DNA of 64,000 bases, from assembly GCF_030450125.1 (NCBI RefSeq), contig NZ_CP123923.1:4898001-4962000 (forward strand), given 5' to 3'. This stretch comes from Streptomyces sp. WP-1. Lineage in GTDB: Bacteria; Actinomycetota; Actinomycetes; Streptomycetales; Streptomycetaceae. Under the pieces are notes generated by a model. The model was not told the DNA's origin. It saw only the letters and a program-made list of their open reading frames with translations, and did no database searches. A program made the position numbers and the translations under genes. Shown in pieces: positions 33,644 through 42,284 of the stretch. Position 1 is the first letter of the stretch. The number at the start of each line of letters is the position of its first letter.

Positions 33644-33937
33644 ATGAGCACTCTTGAGCCCGAGCCCGGGACTGGTACGGGGACCCTCGTAGAGCCGACG
33701 CCGCAGGTGTCCCACGGCGACGGCGACCACGAGCGCTTCGCCCACTACGTCCAGAAGGACAAGATCATGGCGAGCGCCCTCGACGGCACCCCCGTCGTGG
33801 CGCTGTGCGGCAAGGTCTGGGTGCCGGGCCGCGACCCGAAGAAGTACCCCGTGTGCCCCATGTGCAAGGAGATCTACGAGTCCATGAGCAGCGGCGGCGA
33901 CAAGGACAAGGGCGGCGACAAGGGCAAGGGCAAGTAA
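33644..33937 (+). CDS. DUF3039 domain protein
   Basis: A 97-residue actinobacterial protein. The DUF3039 core is ERFAHYVQKDKIMASALDG followed by VVALCGKVWVPGRDPKKYP and CPMCKEIYESM, with a lone Cys and a CxxC that could bind zinc. The tail is Lys/Gly/Asp-rich (GGDKDKGGDKGKGK). Function is unknown. It follows the YqgE gene and ends at a strong terminator. Confidence 0.9.
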   Translation: MSTLEPEPGTGTGTLVEPTPQVSHGDGDHERFAHYVQKDKIMASALDGTPVVALCGKVWVPGRDPKKYPVCPMCKEIYESMSSGGDKDKGGDKGKGK

Positions 33938-33962
33938 GGCCCGTCTCCTGTTGTGACCCGCG

Positions 33963-34000
33963 AGGGCCCCGGCGCGCTTCGGCGTGCGCCGGGGCCCTTT
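33963..34000 (+). terminator. Rho-independent terminator after the DUF3039 gene
   Basis: A stem of about 13 bp, AGGGCCCCGGCGC / GCGCCGGGGCCCT, capped by a GC-rich loop and followed by TTTGC. Confidence 0.88.
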
Positions 34001-34009
34001 GCTTACCCG

Positions 34010-34025
34010 ATTGGTCGAGACCTCT
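34010..34025 (+). promoter_or_regulatory. Probable DasR-responsive element (dre) upstream of the GH20 gene
   Basis: ATTGGTCGAGACCTCT matches about 13 of 16 positions of the Streptomyces dre consensus ACTGGTCTAGACCASW, including the central TGGTC.AGACC core. It lies about 100 bases before the hexosaminidase start. DasR is the GlcNAc-responsive GntR repressor of aminosugar genes, so function and site agree. Confidence 0.65.
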
Positions 34026-34126
34026 TGTGGGCGGGTTGCCGGGCGTCCTAGCCTCCCTGTCGATCGGCTGGTTGTGCGGAGCGAAACGGTTGTTGCGCAG
34101 GGTGCAACGCGAGGCGGGGAGGCCAC

Positions 34127-35824
34127 ATGGGTGACATCGGCGGCGAGGGGACGGCGGCTGCCGGGGAAGCGGCGCTGATCCCGGCGCCGGTCCGGGTCGC
34201 GGTGCCGGACGGCGCGGCGGCGGGGGCCCGCTGTGTGGTCGACGCGGACACCGGGATCGAGGCCGCCGAGGGCACCGAACGGGTGGCCTGCTGGCTGCGC
34301 TCGACGGTCGGCGCGGCGACGGGGCTGCCCCTCGCGCCGTACCGCGAGGGCGACAGTCGTATACGGGACGGCCGGGTACGGCTGCGGATCGTGCCCGCGC
34401 TGGCGGACGAACTCGGCGGCCCGGAGTCGTACCGGCTGACCGCCGAGAACAGGGTGGTCACCCTGGACGGGGCGAGCGAGGCCGGGCTGTTCTGGGCCGC
34501 GGGCACCTTCCGGCAGCTGCTCGGACCCGAGGCCTTCCGGCGGGCCCCCGTCAGCGGTCGCGGCACCTGGGAATTCCCCGCGCTCACCGTGTGCGACAGC
34601 CCCCGGTTCGGCTGGCGCGGGCTGCTGCTCGACGTGGCCCGGCACTTCATGCCCAAGGACGGGGTGCTGCGCTATCTCGATCTGATGGCCGCCCACAAAC
34701 TCAACGTCCTGCATCTGCATCTGACGGACGACCAGGGCTGGCGGATCGAGATCAGGCGGTATCCGAGACTGACCGAGACCGGCTCCTGGCGGGCGCGGAC
34801 GAAATTCGGTCACCGGGCCTCACCGCTGTGGGAGGAGAAGCCGCACGGGGGTTACTACACCCAGGACGACATCCGGGAGATCGTCGCCTACGCGGCCGAA
34901 CGGCATATCACCGTCGTGCCGGAGATCGATGTGCCGGGGCATTCGCAGGCGGCCGTCGCCGCGTATCCGGAACTCGGCAACTCCGATGTCGTCGACACCT
35001 CCGCGCTCTCCGTCTGGGACACCTGGGGGATCAACTCCAACGTACTGGCCCCCACCGACCACACCCTCCGGTTCTACGAAGGGGTGTTCGAGGAAATCCT
35101 GGAGATGTTCCCGTCACGGTTCATCCACATCGGCGGCGACGAATGCCCGAAGGACCAGTGGCGGAAATCGACGGCCGCCCAGGAGCGCATCGCCGAACTC
35201 GGCCTCGCCGACGAGGACCAGCTCCAGTCGTGGTTCGTACGGCATTTCGACACCTGGCTCGGGGCGCGCGGGCGCCGGCTGATCGGCTGGGACGAGATCC
35301 TCCAGGGCGGCCTCGCCCCCGGTGCCGCGGTCTCCTCCTGGCGCGGCTACGCGGGCGGGGTCACCGCCGCGCGCGCCGGACACGACGTCGTCATGTGCCC
35401 CGAGCAGTACGTGTACCTGGACCACCGGCAGGCCCCCGGCGACGAGGAACCCGTACCGATCGGCTTCGTGCGCACCCTGGAGGACGTCTACCGGTTCGAA
35501 CCCGTTCCCGCCGCGCTCACCGAGACCGAGGCGCGCCATGTGCTCGGCACCCAGGCCAATGTGTGGACCGAGGCCCTGGAGGATGCCCGGCGCGTGGACT
35601 ACCAGGCGTTTCCCCGGCTCGCCGCGTTCGCGGAGGTCGCCTGGAGCCGGCTGCCCGCGCCCCCGGAACGGGAATTCGCGGACTTCGAGCGCCGGATGGC
35701 CGTGCACTACCGGCGACTTGACGCGCTCGGCGTCGCCTACCGGCCGCCCACCGGCCCCCGGCCGTGGCAGCGGCGGCCCGGAGTGCCGGGCCGCCCGCTC
35801 GACGGACCGCCGCCCAACAGGTGA
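34127..35824 (+). CDS. Beta-N-acetylhexosaminidase (glycoside hydrolase family 20)
   Basis: A 565-residue GH20 enzyme that removes terminal GlcNAc from chitobiose or wall-derived oligosaccharides. The N-terminal alpha/beta domain (to about 145) precedes the catalytic barrel (FGWRGLLLDVARHFMPKD, KLNVLHLHLTDDQGWRIEI). The Asp-Glu catalytic pair lies in HIGGDECPKDQW near residue 345, and VWTEAL and the substrate-stacking Trp motif follow. There is no signal peptide, so it acts inside the cell on imported chito-oligosaccharides. The upstream DasR-like site links it to GlcNAc control. It is monocistronic, preceded by a strong terminator. Confidence 0.93.
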   Translation: MGDIGGEGTAAAGEAALIPAPVRVAVPDGAAAGARCVVDADTGIEAAEGTERVACWLRSTVGAATGLPLAPYREGDSRIRDGRVRLRIVPALADELGGPESYRLTAENRVVTLDGASEAGLFWAAGTFRQLLGPEAFRRAPVSGRGTWEFPALTVCDSPRFGWRGLLLDVARHFMPKDGVLRYLDLMAAHKLNVLHLHLTDDQGWRIEIRRYPRLTETGSWRARTKFGHRASPLWEEKPHGGYYTQDDIREIVAYAAERHITVVPEIDVPGHSQAAVAAYPELGNSDVVDTSALSVWDTWGINSNVLAPTDHTLRFYEGVFEEILEMFPSRFIHIGGDECPKDQWRKSTAAQERIAELGLADEDQLQSWFVRHFDTWLGARGRRLIGWDEILQGGLAPGAAVSSWRGYAGGVTAARAGHDVVMCPEQYVYLDHRQAPGDEEPVPIGFVRTLEDVYRFEPVPAALTETEARHVLGTQANVWTEALEDARRVDYQAFPRLAAFAEVAWSRLPAPPEREFADFERRMAVHYRRLDALGVAYRPPTGPRPWQRRPGVPGRPLDGPPPNR

Positions 35825-35935
35825 TCCGGAACGGCCGGATCCCGTCAGGTGTCCCCCAACGGGCGTGCCGCGCAACGTGGATGGAATAAATAGCGGAAAA
35901 ACCCCGACAGCTTCACCGAAGAGTGGCAATTCGCG

Positions 35936-35955
35936 CGCACCGGTGAACCGGTGCG
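35936..35955. promoter_or_regulatory. Perfect 9-2-9 inverted repeat (operator or terminator)
   Basis: CGCACCGGT-GA-ACCGGTGCG lies midway between the hexosaminidase stop and the molybdenum-hydroxylase operon. The two-base spacer is too tight for a hairpin loop and suits a dimeric regulator. The rest of 35825-36117 shows no gene. Confidence 0.4.
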
Positions 35956-36117
35956 AAAACGGGCCATCTCCTGGGTGAGGTGGGCGAATGCCTCCTAGCG
36001 GACCCCCGCGTTCGGGCCCTGCGAAGATGTGCCAGAGTTGCCACGTCCGCCCTGTCAGCACGTACCGTACGGCGCAACAGGCGGGACCAGGTGGGGCAGC
36101 GGGAAGGGGCAGCCGGG

Positions 36118-37011
36118 TTGACCACGCACGCACCGCAGGCGGGGCAGGCCGTCACGCTGCCCACGACGCTGGACGAGGCGGTGGCGGCGCTCGCCGCGAT
36201 GCCCGCCGCGGTCCCGGTCGCGGGCGGCACCGACCTGATGGCCGCCGTCAACTCCGGGCAACTGCGGCCCGCCGCCCTGGTGGGCCTCGGCCGGATCAGC
36301 GAGATCCGCGGCTGGCAGTACCAGGACGGCCACGCGCTGCTCGGCGCCGGACTCACCCTCGCGCGCATGGGCCGCCCCGACTTCGCGGCCCTGATCCCGG
36401 CGCTCGCCGCCGCCGCGCGCGCCGCGGGCCCGCCGCACATCCGCAACGCGGGCACCCTGGGCGGCAACATCGCCTCCGCCGCGCCCACCGGGGACGCGCT
36501 GCCGGTGCTCGCCGCGCTGGAGGCGACGCTGATCGTCGCCGGACCGGGCGGGGCACGCCGGGAGGTCCCGGTCTCGCACCTGCTGGCGGGCGTGGAGATG
36601 CTGGGCGCCGGCGAACTCATCGGCTTCGTGCGGGTGCCGCTGCTGCACGCCCCGCAGGTCTTCCTGAAGGCGACCGGACGCACCGGCCCCGGCCGCGCGC
36701 TGGCCTCGGTGGCCCTCGTGCTCGACCCCGCCCGGCGCGGGGTGCGCTGCGCGGTCGGGGCCATCGCGCCGATGCCGCTGCGGCCGCTGGAGGCCGAGCA
36801 GTGGGTCGCGCAGCTCATCGACTGGGACAACGACCGCGCGCTCGTCCCCGAGGCGCTCAGCGCCTTCGGCGAGTACGTCGCCGCGGCCTGCATCCCCGAC
36901 CCGGCGCCGGAGGCGGACGGCACGGTGCCGTCGCTGCCGCCCGCCGTACTGCACCTGCGGCGCACCGTCGCCGCGCTGGCCCGACGAGCACTGGGGAGGG
37001 CGCTGTCGTGA
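36118..37011 (+). CDS. FAD-binding subunit of a molybdenum-hydroxylase-like complex (CoxM/XdhB type)
   Basis: A 297-residue protein of the CO dehydrogenase medium-subunit family, which passes electrons from 2Fe-2S centres to FAD. FAD pyrophosphate motifs are visible: PVAGGTDLMAAVNSG and GPPHIRNAGTLGGNIASAAPTGD. The TTG at 36118 is the likely start: a GGGAAGGGG site lies upstream, and the fold starts there; the frame is open back to 35980 but the extra residues look non-coding. Its stop overlaps the next gene's GTG (GTGA), so subunits are translated in step. Confidence 0.88.
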   Translation: MTTHAPQAGQAVTLPTTLDEAVAALAAMPAAVPVAGGTDLMAAVNSGQLRPAALVGLGRISEIRGWQYQDGHALLGAGLTLARMGRPDFAALIPALAAAARAAGPPHIRNAGTLGGNIASAAPTGDALPVLAALEATLIVAGPGGARREVPVSHLLAGVEMLGAGELIGFVRVPLLHAPQVFLKATGRTGPGRALASVALVLDPARRGVRCAVGAIAPMPLRPLEAEQWVAQLIDWDNDRALVPEALSAFGEYVAAACIPDPAPEADGTVPSLPPAVLHLRRTVAALARRALGRALS

Positions 37012-39836
37012 CCGACGACCGGCACGGAGAGGGCACGCCCGAGGGCGGCGGCCGCTGGAACCCGCTGCCCCAGGGCGACTACGACGACGGCGCCACCGCC
37101 TTCGTCAAGCTCCCCGAGGGCGGGATAGACGCCCTGCTGTCCGGCGACAGCCCGCTGGCCGCGCCGGGCCACGGCTATGTGCCGCCGCGCATCCCGGGGG
37201 TCCCGGCCGAGGGCGGCTGGCCCGCGCCGCAGAACGGCGCCGCCCAGTGGCCCGACCCGAACGGCGGCCAGGGCGGCGGCCAGTGGCCCGACCCGGACAC
37301 CGGGCAGGGGGCGACGCAGGGCGGCGACCGCTTCACGTACGACCCCGCGGCCACCCAGCACTGGAACTTCGAGGAGCCCCCGGCCGCCCCCGCCGCGCCC
37401 GGCCATGACGTCACCGGGCAGTGGTCCATCCCGGTCGCCGGCGGGGAGCTGCCGGACGAATCGGGCGAGTTCACCACGTCGTCCCTGGTGGAGCAGTGGG
37501 GCGGCACCCCGCCGGCCACCCTCCCGGGCGGCGCGCCGGCACCCTGGGCCACCGACGCGGGCCGTCCGTGGGGCGACCAGGCCGAGGCCGCGCAGGGCCC
37601 GGACACGTACGGATCCGGTGAGGCGTACGGGCACGAGACGTACGGCGCCGAGGGCGGAGCGCGCGCCGAGGACGAGGCGTTCGGCCCCGAGGCGTACGAG
37701 CCGGGGCATGGTGGACACACGGGGGGCGCCGACTACCGTGCCGGGCGCGCGCAGAGCACCGGGCAGGGGGTCGGCAGCGCCCGTGCGCGCCGCCAGGCCC
37801 GCGCACAGGCCGCGTACGAGCAGTCCGGGGCCGGACAGGGCGGTTACGAGCACGCGGGGCCCGAGCAGGGCGGGGCACCGGGTGCGCGGCCGGACGCCGC
37901 CGCGTACGGCCAGGACGCCCACGGGCAGGCCGGGGCCGTGCCGGGCGCGCACGAGCAGGCGGGCCGCGCGCCGGAGCGGAACGGGTCCGCGCCGGGCGCG
38001 TACGGCCAGGACACGCTGGGGCACGACGCGTACGAGCAGGGCGGCGCCGGGGAGCCCCCGGCCGCGCACGACGCGGCCGGGCACGCGCAGGGCGGGTACG
38101 ACCCTTCGGGGCAGGCGCAGGCCGCGTACGAGCAGGGCGGGTACGAGCAGGGCGGGTACGAACAGGGCGGCTTCGGGCAACCGGACGTCGCGCCGGGCGC
38201 GCACGAATCCGCCGGGCACCCGCAGGGCGCGGACGCGCACGGCGCGTACGCCCAGGGCGGTCACGAGCGGCCCGGACAGGCGGACGGCACGGTCGCACCG
38301 GGCCAGGACGCGGCCGGGGCGCAGGAGCACGCCGTACCCGCGCAGGACGAGCGGAACGGACAGGACGGGCAGGACGGGCGCGTAGAGGGCCCGCTCGGGC
38401 AGGCGCCGCAGGCGGGACACGCGCCGAGCGCGCACCCTCAGGGCGACGCCCTGTCCGGCGAGCGCCCCCAGCAGCCCGCGCACGACCGGCCCGGCGGGGC
38501 GCAGGACACGCCCGGCGGGGCCGGACACGAGCACGGCGCGCACGGGCAGGGCGCGCACGGGCAGGGCGTGCCCCAGCAGACCGGCCACCCCGGTCCGGCG
38601 CACCCGGAGCAGGGCCCAAAGGCGAGCCCCGAGCCCGGTACGGAGCCCGGCGGCCACCCCGCCGCCGCGCACATCCCCGCGCCCTCCACCGAGCCGTCGT
38701 ACCCCGCCCCGGACGGGCACCCGGCGCACCCGCGGGACGAGGCGGCGGCGGAGCACCGTACGCCGCCCGCGGGCACCCCCGTGGGCCCGGACGCGCCCGC
38801 CGACGGTCCCGCCGGACACGCGGACCAGGCCGCCGCGCCCGACCAGGCCGCCGCGCCCGACCAGGCCGCCACGCCCGCGCACGGCACCCCGGCGCCCACC
38901 GGTGACCCGGCCGTACCCGTCGTACCCGAACAGCGGTCCGGCGCGCCCGTGCCCGGCCTTCCCGGGCAGCGGTCCGACACGCCCGTGCCCGCGCCCGCCG
39001 TACCCACGGAGCCCGCCCCGGCGCACGACGGCGACACGCCGGTCCCCGAGCCGGCGGCGGCCGAACACGCCGACGCCGAGCCCGAGCAGGCCGAGGCACC
39101 CGAGGCCGCCGAGGCACCGGAAGAACCGGAGCCGGCCCCCCTCTCTCCCCACGACGACCACCCCCTCGCCTCCTACGTCCTGCGGGTCAACGGCGCCGAC
39201 CGGCCCGTCACCGACGCCTGGATCGGCGAGTCGCTGCTCTACGTGCTGCGCGAGCGGCTCGGCCTCGCGGGGGCCAAGGACGGCTGCTCGCAGGGCGAGT
39301 GCGGGGCCTGCAACGTGCAGGTCGACGGGCGGCTCGTGGCCTCCTGCCTGGTGCCCGCGGTCACCGCGGCCGGCACCGAGGTGCGCACCGTGGAGGGGCT
39401 GGCCCAGGACGGGCAACCCTCCGACGTGCAGCGGGCGCTGGCCCGGTGCGGCGCCGTGCAGTGCGGCTTCTGCGTGCCCGGCATGGCGATGACCGCGCAC
39501 GACCTGCTGGAGGGCAACCCCGCGCCGACCGAGCTGGAGACCCGGCAGGCCCTGTGCGGCAACCTGTGCCGCTGCTCCGGTTACCGGGGTGTCGTCCAGG
39601 CCGTCCAGGAGGTCGTCGCCGAGCGCGAGGCCGCGCACGCCCCCGAGCCGGAGGCGGACGCGGACGCCGAGGACGCGCGCGTACCGCACCAGGCGGGCCC
39701 CGGTTCCGGCGGCGTCAACCCGTCGGTGTTCGAGGCCCCGGGCGTCTTCGACACACCGCCGCCCGCCCCGGACGGCTACGGCGACACGCCCGGCCCGTAC
39801 GACCAGCACTACGGCCAGGACGGAGGCCAGGCGTGA
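37008..39836 (+). CDS. 2Fe-2S subunit of a molybdenum-hydroxylase-like complex with giant disordered N-terminus
   Basis: A 942-residue protein; normal CoxS/XdhC-type subunits have about 160-200. The ferredoxin and helical 2Fe-2S domains occupy about 715-870: DGCSQGECGACNV, SCLVPA, then CGFCVPGMAM and GNLCRCSGYRGVV, with all eight cluster Cys present. The first approximately 715 residues are low-complexity and Gly/Gln/Glu/Ala/Pro-rich, with short aromatic islands (RWNPLPQGDYDD, HWNFEEPP, QWSIPVAGG, EFTTSSLVEQW) and repeats such as YEQGG and DQAAAP. A short disordered tail follows (ending HYGQDGGQA). GTG 37008 overlaps the preceding stop, so the extension is genuinely part of the frame. Confidence 0.88.
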   Translation: MTDDRHGEGTPEGGGRWNPLPQGDYDDGATAFVKLPEGGIDALLSGDSPLAAPGHGYVPPRIPGVPAEGGWPAPQNGAAQWPDPNGGQGGGQWPDPDTGQGATQGGDRFTYDPAATQHWNFEEPPAAPAAPGHDVTGQWSIPVAGGELPDESGEFTTSSLVEQWGGTPPATLPGGAPAPWATDAGRPWGDQAEAAQGPDTYGSGEAYGHETYGAEGGARAEDEAFGPEAYEPGHGGHTGGADYRAGRAQSTGQGVGSARARRQARAQAAYEQSGAGQGGYEHAGPEQGGAPGARPDAAAYGQDAHGQAGAVPGAHEQAGRAPERNGSAPGAYGQDTLGHDAYEQGGAGEPPAAHDAAGHAQGGYDPSGQAQAAYEQGGYEQGGYEQGGFGQPDVAPGAHESAGHPQGADAHGAYAQGGHERPGQADGTVAPGQDAAGAQEHAVPAQDERNGQDGQDGRVEGPLGQAPQAGHAPSAHPQGDALSGERPQQPAHDRPGGAQDTPGGAGHEHGAHGQGAHGQGVPQQTGHPGPAHPEQGPKASPEPGTEPGGHPAAAHIPAPSTEPSYPAPDGHPAHPRDEAAAEHRTPPAGTPVGPDAPADGPAGHADQAAAPDQAAAPDQAATPAHGTPAPTGDPAVPVVPEQRSGAPVPGLPGQRSDTPVPAPAVPTEPAPAHDGDTPVPEPAAAEHADAEPEQAEAPEAAEAPEEPEPAPLSPHDDHPLASYVLRVNGADRPVTDAWIGESLLYVLRERLGLAGAKDGCSQGECGACNVQVDGRLVASCLVPAVTAAGTEVRTVEGLAQDGQPSDVQRALARCGAVQCGFCVPGMAMTAHDLLEGNPAPTELETRQALCGNLCRCSGYRGVVQAVQEVVAEREAAHAPEPEADADAEDARVPHQAGPGSGGVNPSVFEAPGVFDTPPPAPDGYGDTPGPYDQHYGQDGGQA

Positions 39837-42136
39837 GCGACGAAGCCGCCACCGCCACCGCGGAACCCGCCCCCGAGCCCGAGCAGGCACTGCACGGCCT
39901 CGGCGTCTCGCTGCCGCACGCGGACGCCCGCGCCAAGACCGAGGGCACCTTCCCGTACGCCGCCGACCTGTGGGCCGAGGGCCTGCTCTGGGCGGCCGTC
40001 CTGCGCTCCCCGCACGCGCACGCCCGGATCGTGTCCATCGACACCTCCCACGCGCGCGAGATGCCCGGCGTGCGCGCCGTCATCACCCACGAGGCCGTGC
40101 CGGGCACCGCCCGCCACGGCCGGGGCACCCCCGACCGGCCGGTGTTCGCCGCCGAGGTCGTACGGCACCACGGCGAGCCCATCGCCGCCGTCGCCGCCGA
40201 CCACCCGGACACCGCGCGGATGGCCGCCGCCGCGATCATCGTCGAGTACGAGATCCTCGACCCGGTGACCGACCCCGAGCAGGCGTTCGAGGCCGAACCC
40301 CTGCACCCCGACGGCAACTTGATCCGGCACATCCCGCTGCGCCACGGCGACGCGGACGCCACCGGCGAGGTCGTGGTCGAGGGGCTGTACCGGATCGGCC
40401 GCCAGGACCCGGCCCCGATCGGCGCCGAGGCCGGTCTCGCGGTGCCGCGCCCCGACGGCGGGGTGGAGCTGTACCTGGCCTCCACCGACCCGCACCACGA
40501 CCGCGACACCGCCGCGGCCTGCTTCGGGCTGTCCCCGGATCGGGTGAAGATCGTGGTCACCGGGGTGCCCGGTGCCACCGCCGACCGCGAGGACGGCAGC
40601 TTCCAGCTCCCGCTCGGCCTGCTGGCGCTGCGCACCGGCTTCCCGGTGAAGCTCACCGCGAGCCGCGAGGAGTCCTTCCTCGGCCACGCCCACCGACACC
40701 CCACCCTGCTGCGCTACCGCCATCACGCGGACGCCGAGGGGAACCTGGTGAAGGTGGAGGCGCAGATCCTCCTCGACGCGGGCGCCTACGCCGACACCTC
40801 CGCGGACGCCCTGGCCGCCGCAGTCTCCTTCGCGTGCGGGCCGTACGTGGTGCCGAACGCGTTCATCGAGGGCTGGGCCGTACGCACCAACAACCCGCCC
40901 TCCGGCCATGTGCGCGGCGAGGGCGCGATGCAGGTGTGCGCCGCCTACGAGGCCCAGATGGACAAGCTGGCCCGGAAGCTGGACGTGGACCCGGCCGAAC
41001 TGCGGCTGCGCAACGCCCTCGCGACCGGCGATGTGCTGCCCATCGGCCAGACCGTGACCTGCCCGGCCCCGGTCGCCGAACTCCTCCAGGCCGTACGGGA
41101 CTTCCCGCTCCCGGAGCTGCCCAAGGACACCCCCGAGGAGGACTGGCTGCTGCCCGGCGGACCCGAGGGCGCGGGGGAGCCGGGCGCGGTGCGCCGGGGG
41201 GTCGGCTACGGCCTCGGCATGGTGCACATGCTCGGCGCGGAGGGCGCCGACGAGGTGTCCACGGCGACCGTCAAGGTCCACGACGGCATCGCGACCGTGC
41301 TGTGCGCGGCGGTGGAGGCCGGCCAGGGATTCACCACGCTGGCCCGGCAGATCGTCCAGGAGACCCTGGGCATCGAGGAGGTCCGGGTCGCCCCGGTCGA
41401 CACCGACCAGCCGCCGTCCGGACCGGGCAGCCGGGGCCGGCACACCTGGGTGTCGGGCGGCGCGGTGGAGCGGGCGGCGAAGATGGTCCGCACCCAGCTC
41501 CTCCAGCCGCTGGCCCACAAGTTCGGCATGTCGACCGAGCTGCTCCAGATCGAGGACGGCAAGATCACCTCGTACGACGGGGTGCTGTCGACCACCGTCA
41601 CCGAGGCGCTGGACGGCAAGGAGCTGTGGGCCACCGCGCAGTGCCGCCCGCACCCCACCGAGCCGCTGGACGCGGCCGGGCAGGGCGACGCGTTCGTGGG
41701 CCTCGCGTTCTGCGCGATCCGCGCGGTGGTGGACGTGGACATCGAGCTGGGCTCGGTGCGGGTGGTGGAGCTGGCCGTCGCCCAGGACGTGGGCCGGGTG
41801 CTCAACCCCGCCCAGCTGGCGGCCCGGATCGAGGCGGGTGTCGCCCAGGGGGTGGGCATCGCGCTCACCGAGAACCTGCGCACCCCGCGCGGTCTGATCC
41901 GGCACCCCGACCTGACCGGGTACGCCCTGCCGACCGCCCTGGACGTGCCGGACATCCGGATCGTCAAGCTGGTGGAGGAGCGGGACGTGGTCGCGCCGTT
42001 CGGCGCCAAGTCGGCCGGCGCGGTGCCGGTGGTGACGTCCCCGGCGGCCATCGCCTCCGCGGTCCGCGCGGCCACCGGACGCCCGGTCAACCGGCTTCCG
42101 ATCCGCCCCCAGGCGGCCGTGGTCACCGACCGCTGA
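39833..42136 (+). CDS. Molybdenum-hydroxylase-like large subunit, active-site motifs degenerate
   Basis: A 767-residue protein of the xanthine dehydrogenase / CO dehydrogenase large-subunit family. It starts at GTG 39833 overlapping the previous stop. The N-terminal ald_Xan_dh_C domain (KTEGTFPYAADLW, AVLRSPHAHARI) and the molybdopterin-binding domain are in order (VKIVVTGVPGATAD, TASREESFLGHAHRHP, AVEAGQGFTTLARQI, FGAKSAGAVPVVTSPAAIASAV). Two signatures are missing: the GGGFG loop is GVPGATADREDG, and the catalytic Glu of the GxGE motif is Ala (KSAGAVP). The likely consequence is a non-canonical or inactive molybdenum enzyme. Substrate is unknown. Confidence 0.85.
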   Translation: MSDEAATATAEPAPEPEQALHGLGVSLPHADARAKTEGTFPYAADLWAEGLLWAAVLRSPHAHARIVSIDTSHAREMPGVRAVITHEAVPGTARHGRGTPDRPVFAAEVVRHHGEPIAAVAADHPDTARMAAAAIIVEYEILDPVTDPEQAFEAEPLHPDGNLIRHIPLRHGDADATGEVVVEGLYRIGRQDPAPIGAEAGLAVPRPDGGVELYLASTDPHHDRDTAAACFGLSPDRVKIVVTGVPGATADREDGSFQLPLGLLALRTGFPVKLTASREESFLGHAHRHPTLLRYRHHADAEGNLVKVEAQILLDAGAYADTSADALAAAVSFACGPYVVPNAFIEGWAVRTNNPPSGHVRGEGAMQVCAAYEAQMDKLARKLDVDPAELRLRNALATGDVLPIGQTVTCPAPVAELLQAVRDFPLPELPKDTPEEDWLLPGGPEGAGEPGAVRRGVGYGLGMVHMLGAEGADEVSTATVKVHDGIATVLCAAVEAGQGFTTLARQIVQETLGIEEVRVAPVDTDQPPSGPGSRGRHTWVSGGAVERAAKMVRTQLLQPLAHKFGMSTELLQIEDGKITSYDGVLSTTVTEALDGKELWATAQCRPHPTEPLDAAGQGDAFVGLAFCAIRAVVDVDIELGSVRVVELAVAQDVGRVLNPAQLAARIEAGVAQGVGIALTENLRTPRGLIRHPDLTGYALPTALDVPDIRIVKLVEERDVVAPFGAKSAGAVPVVTSPAAIASAVRAATGRPVNRLPIRPQAAVVTDR

Positions 42137-42188
42137 CCGCCGCCGGGCGACGCGTCGGGGCCGTCCGGCGCCTGTCCGCCGCGGGGCG

Positions 42189-42211
42189 TTGTCAGTGGGG
42201 CCGCGTAGTGT
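42189..42211 (+). promoter_or_regulatory. RecA-independent DNA-damage promoter motif (PafBC type)
   Basis: TTGTCAGTG (42189-42197), eight bases, TAGTGT (42206-42211): an exact match to the actinobacterial RecA-NDp motif TTGTCRGTG-N8-TANNNT, which is activated by the WYL regulator PafBC after DNA damage. It lies 73 bases before the SUKH-4 gene start. Confidence 0.7.
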
Positions 42212-42284
42212 GCTCAGCGGTGGGGGAGCCGCCTGGCGCGGGGGCCCGTACCGGGGCACGCACGGGCGAGACCGCGGGGGAGCG

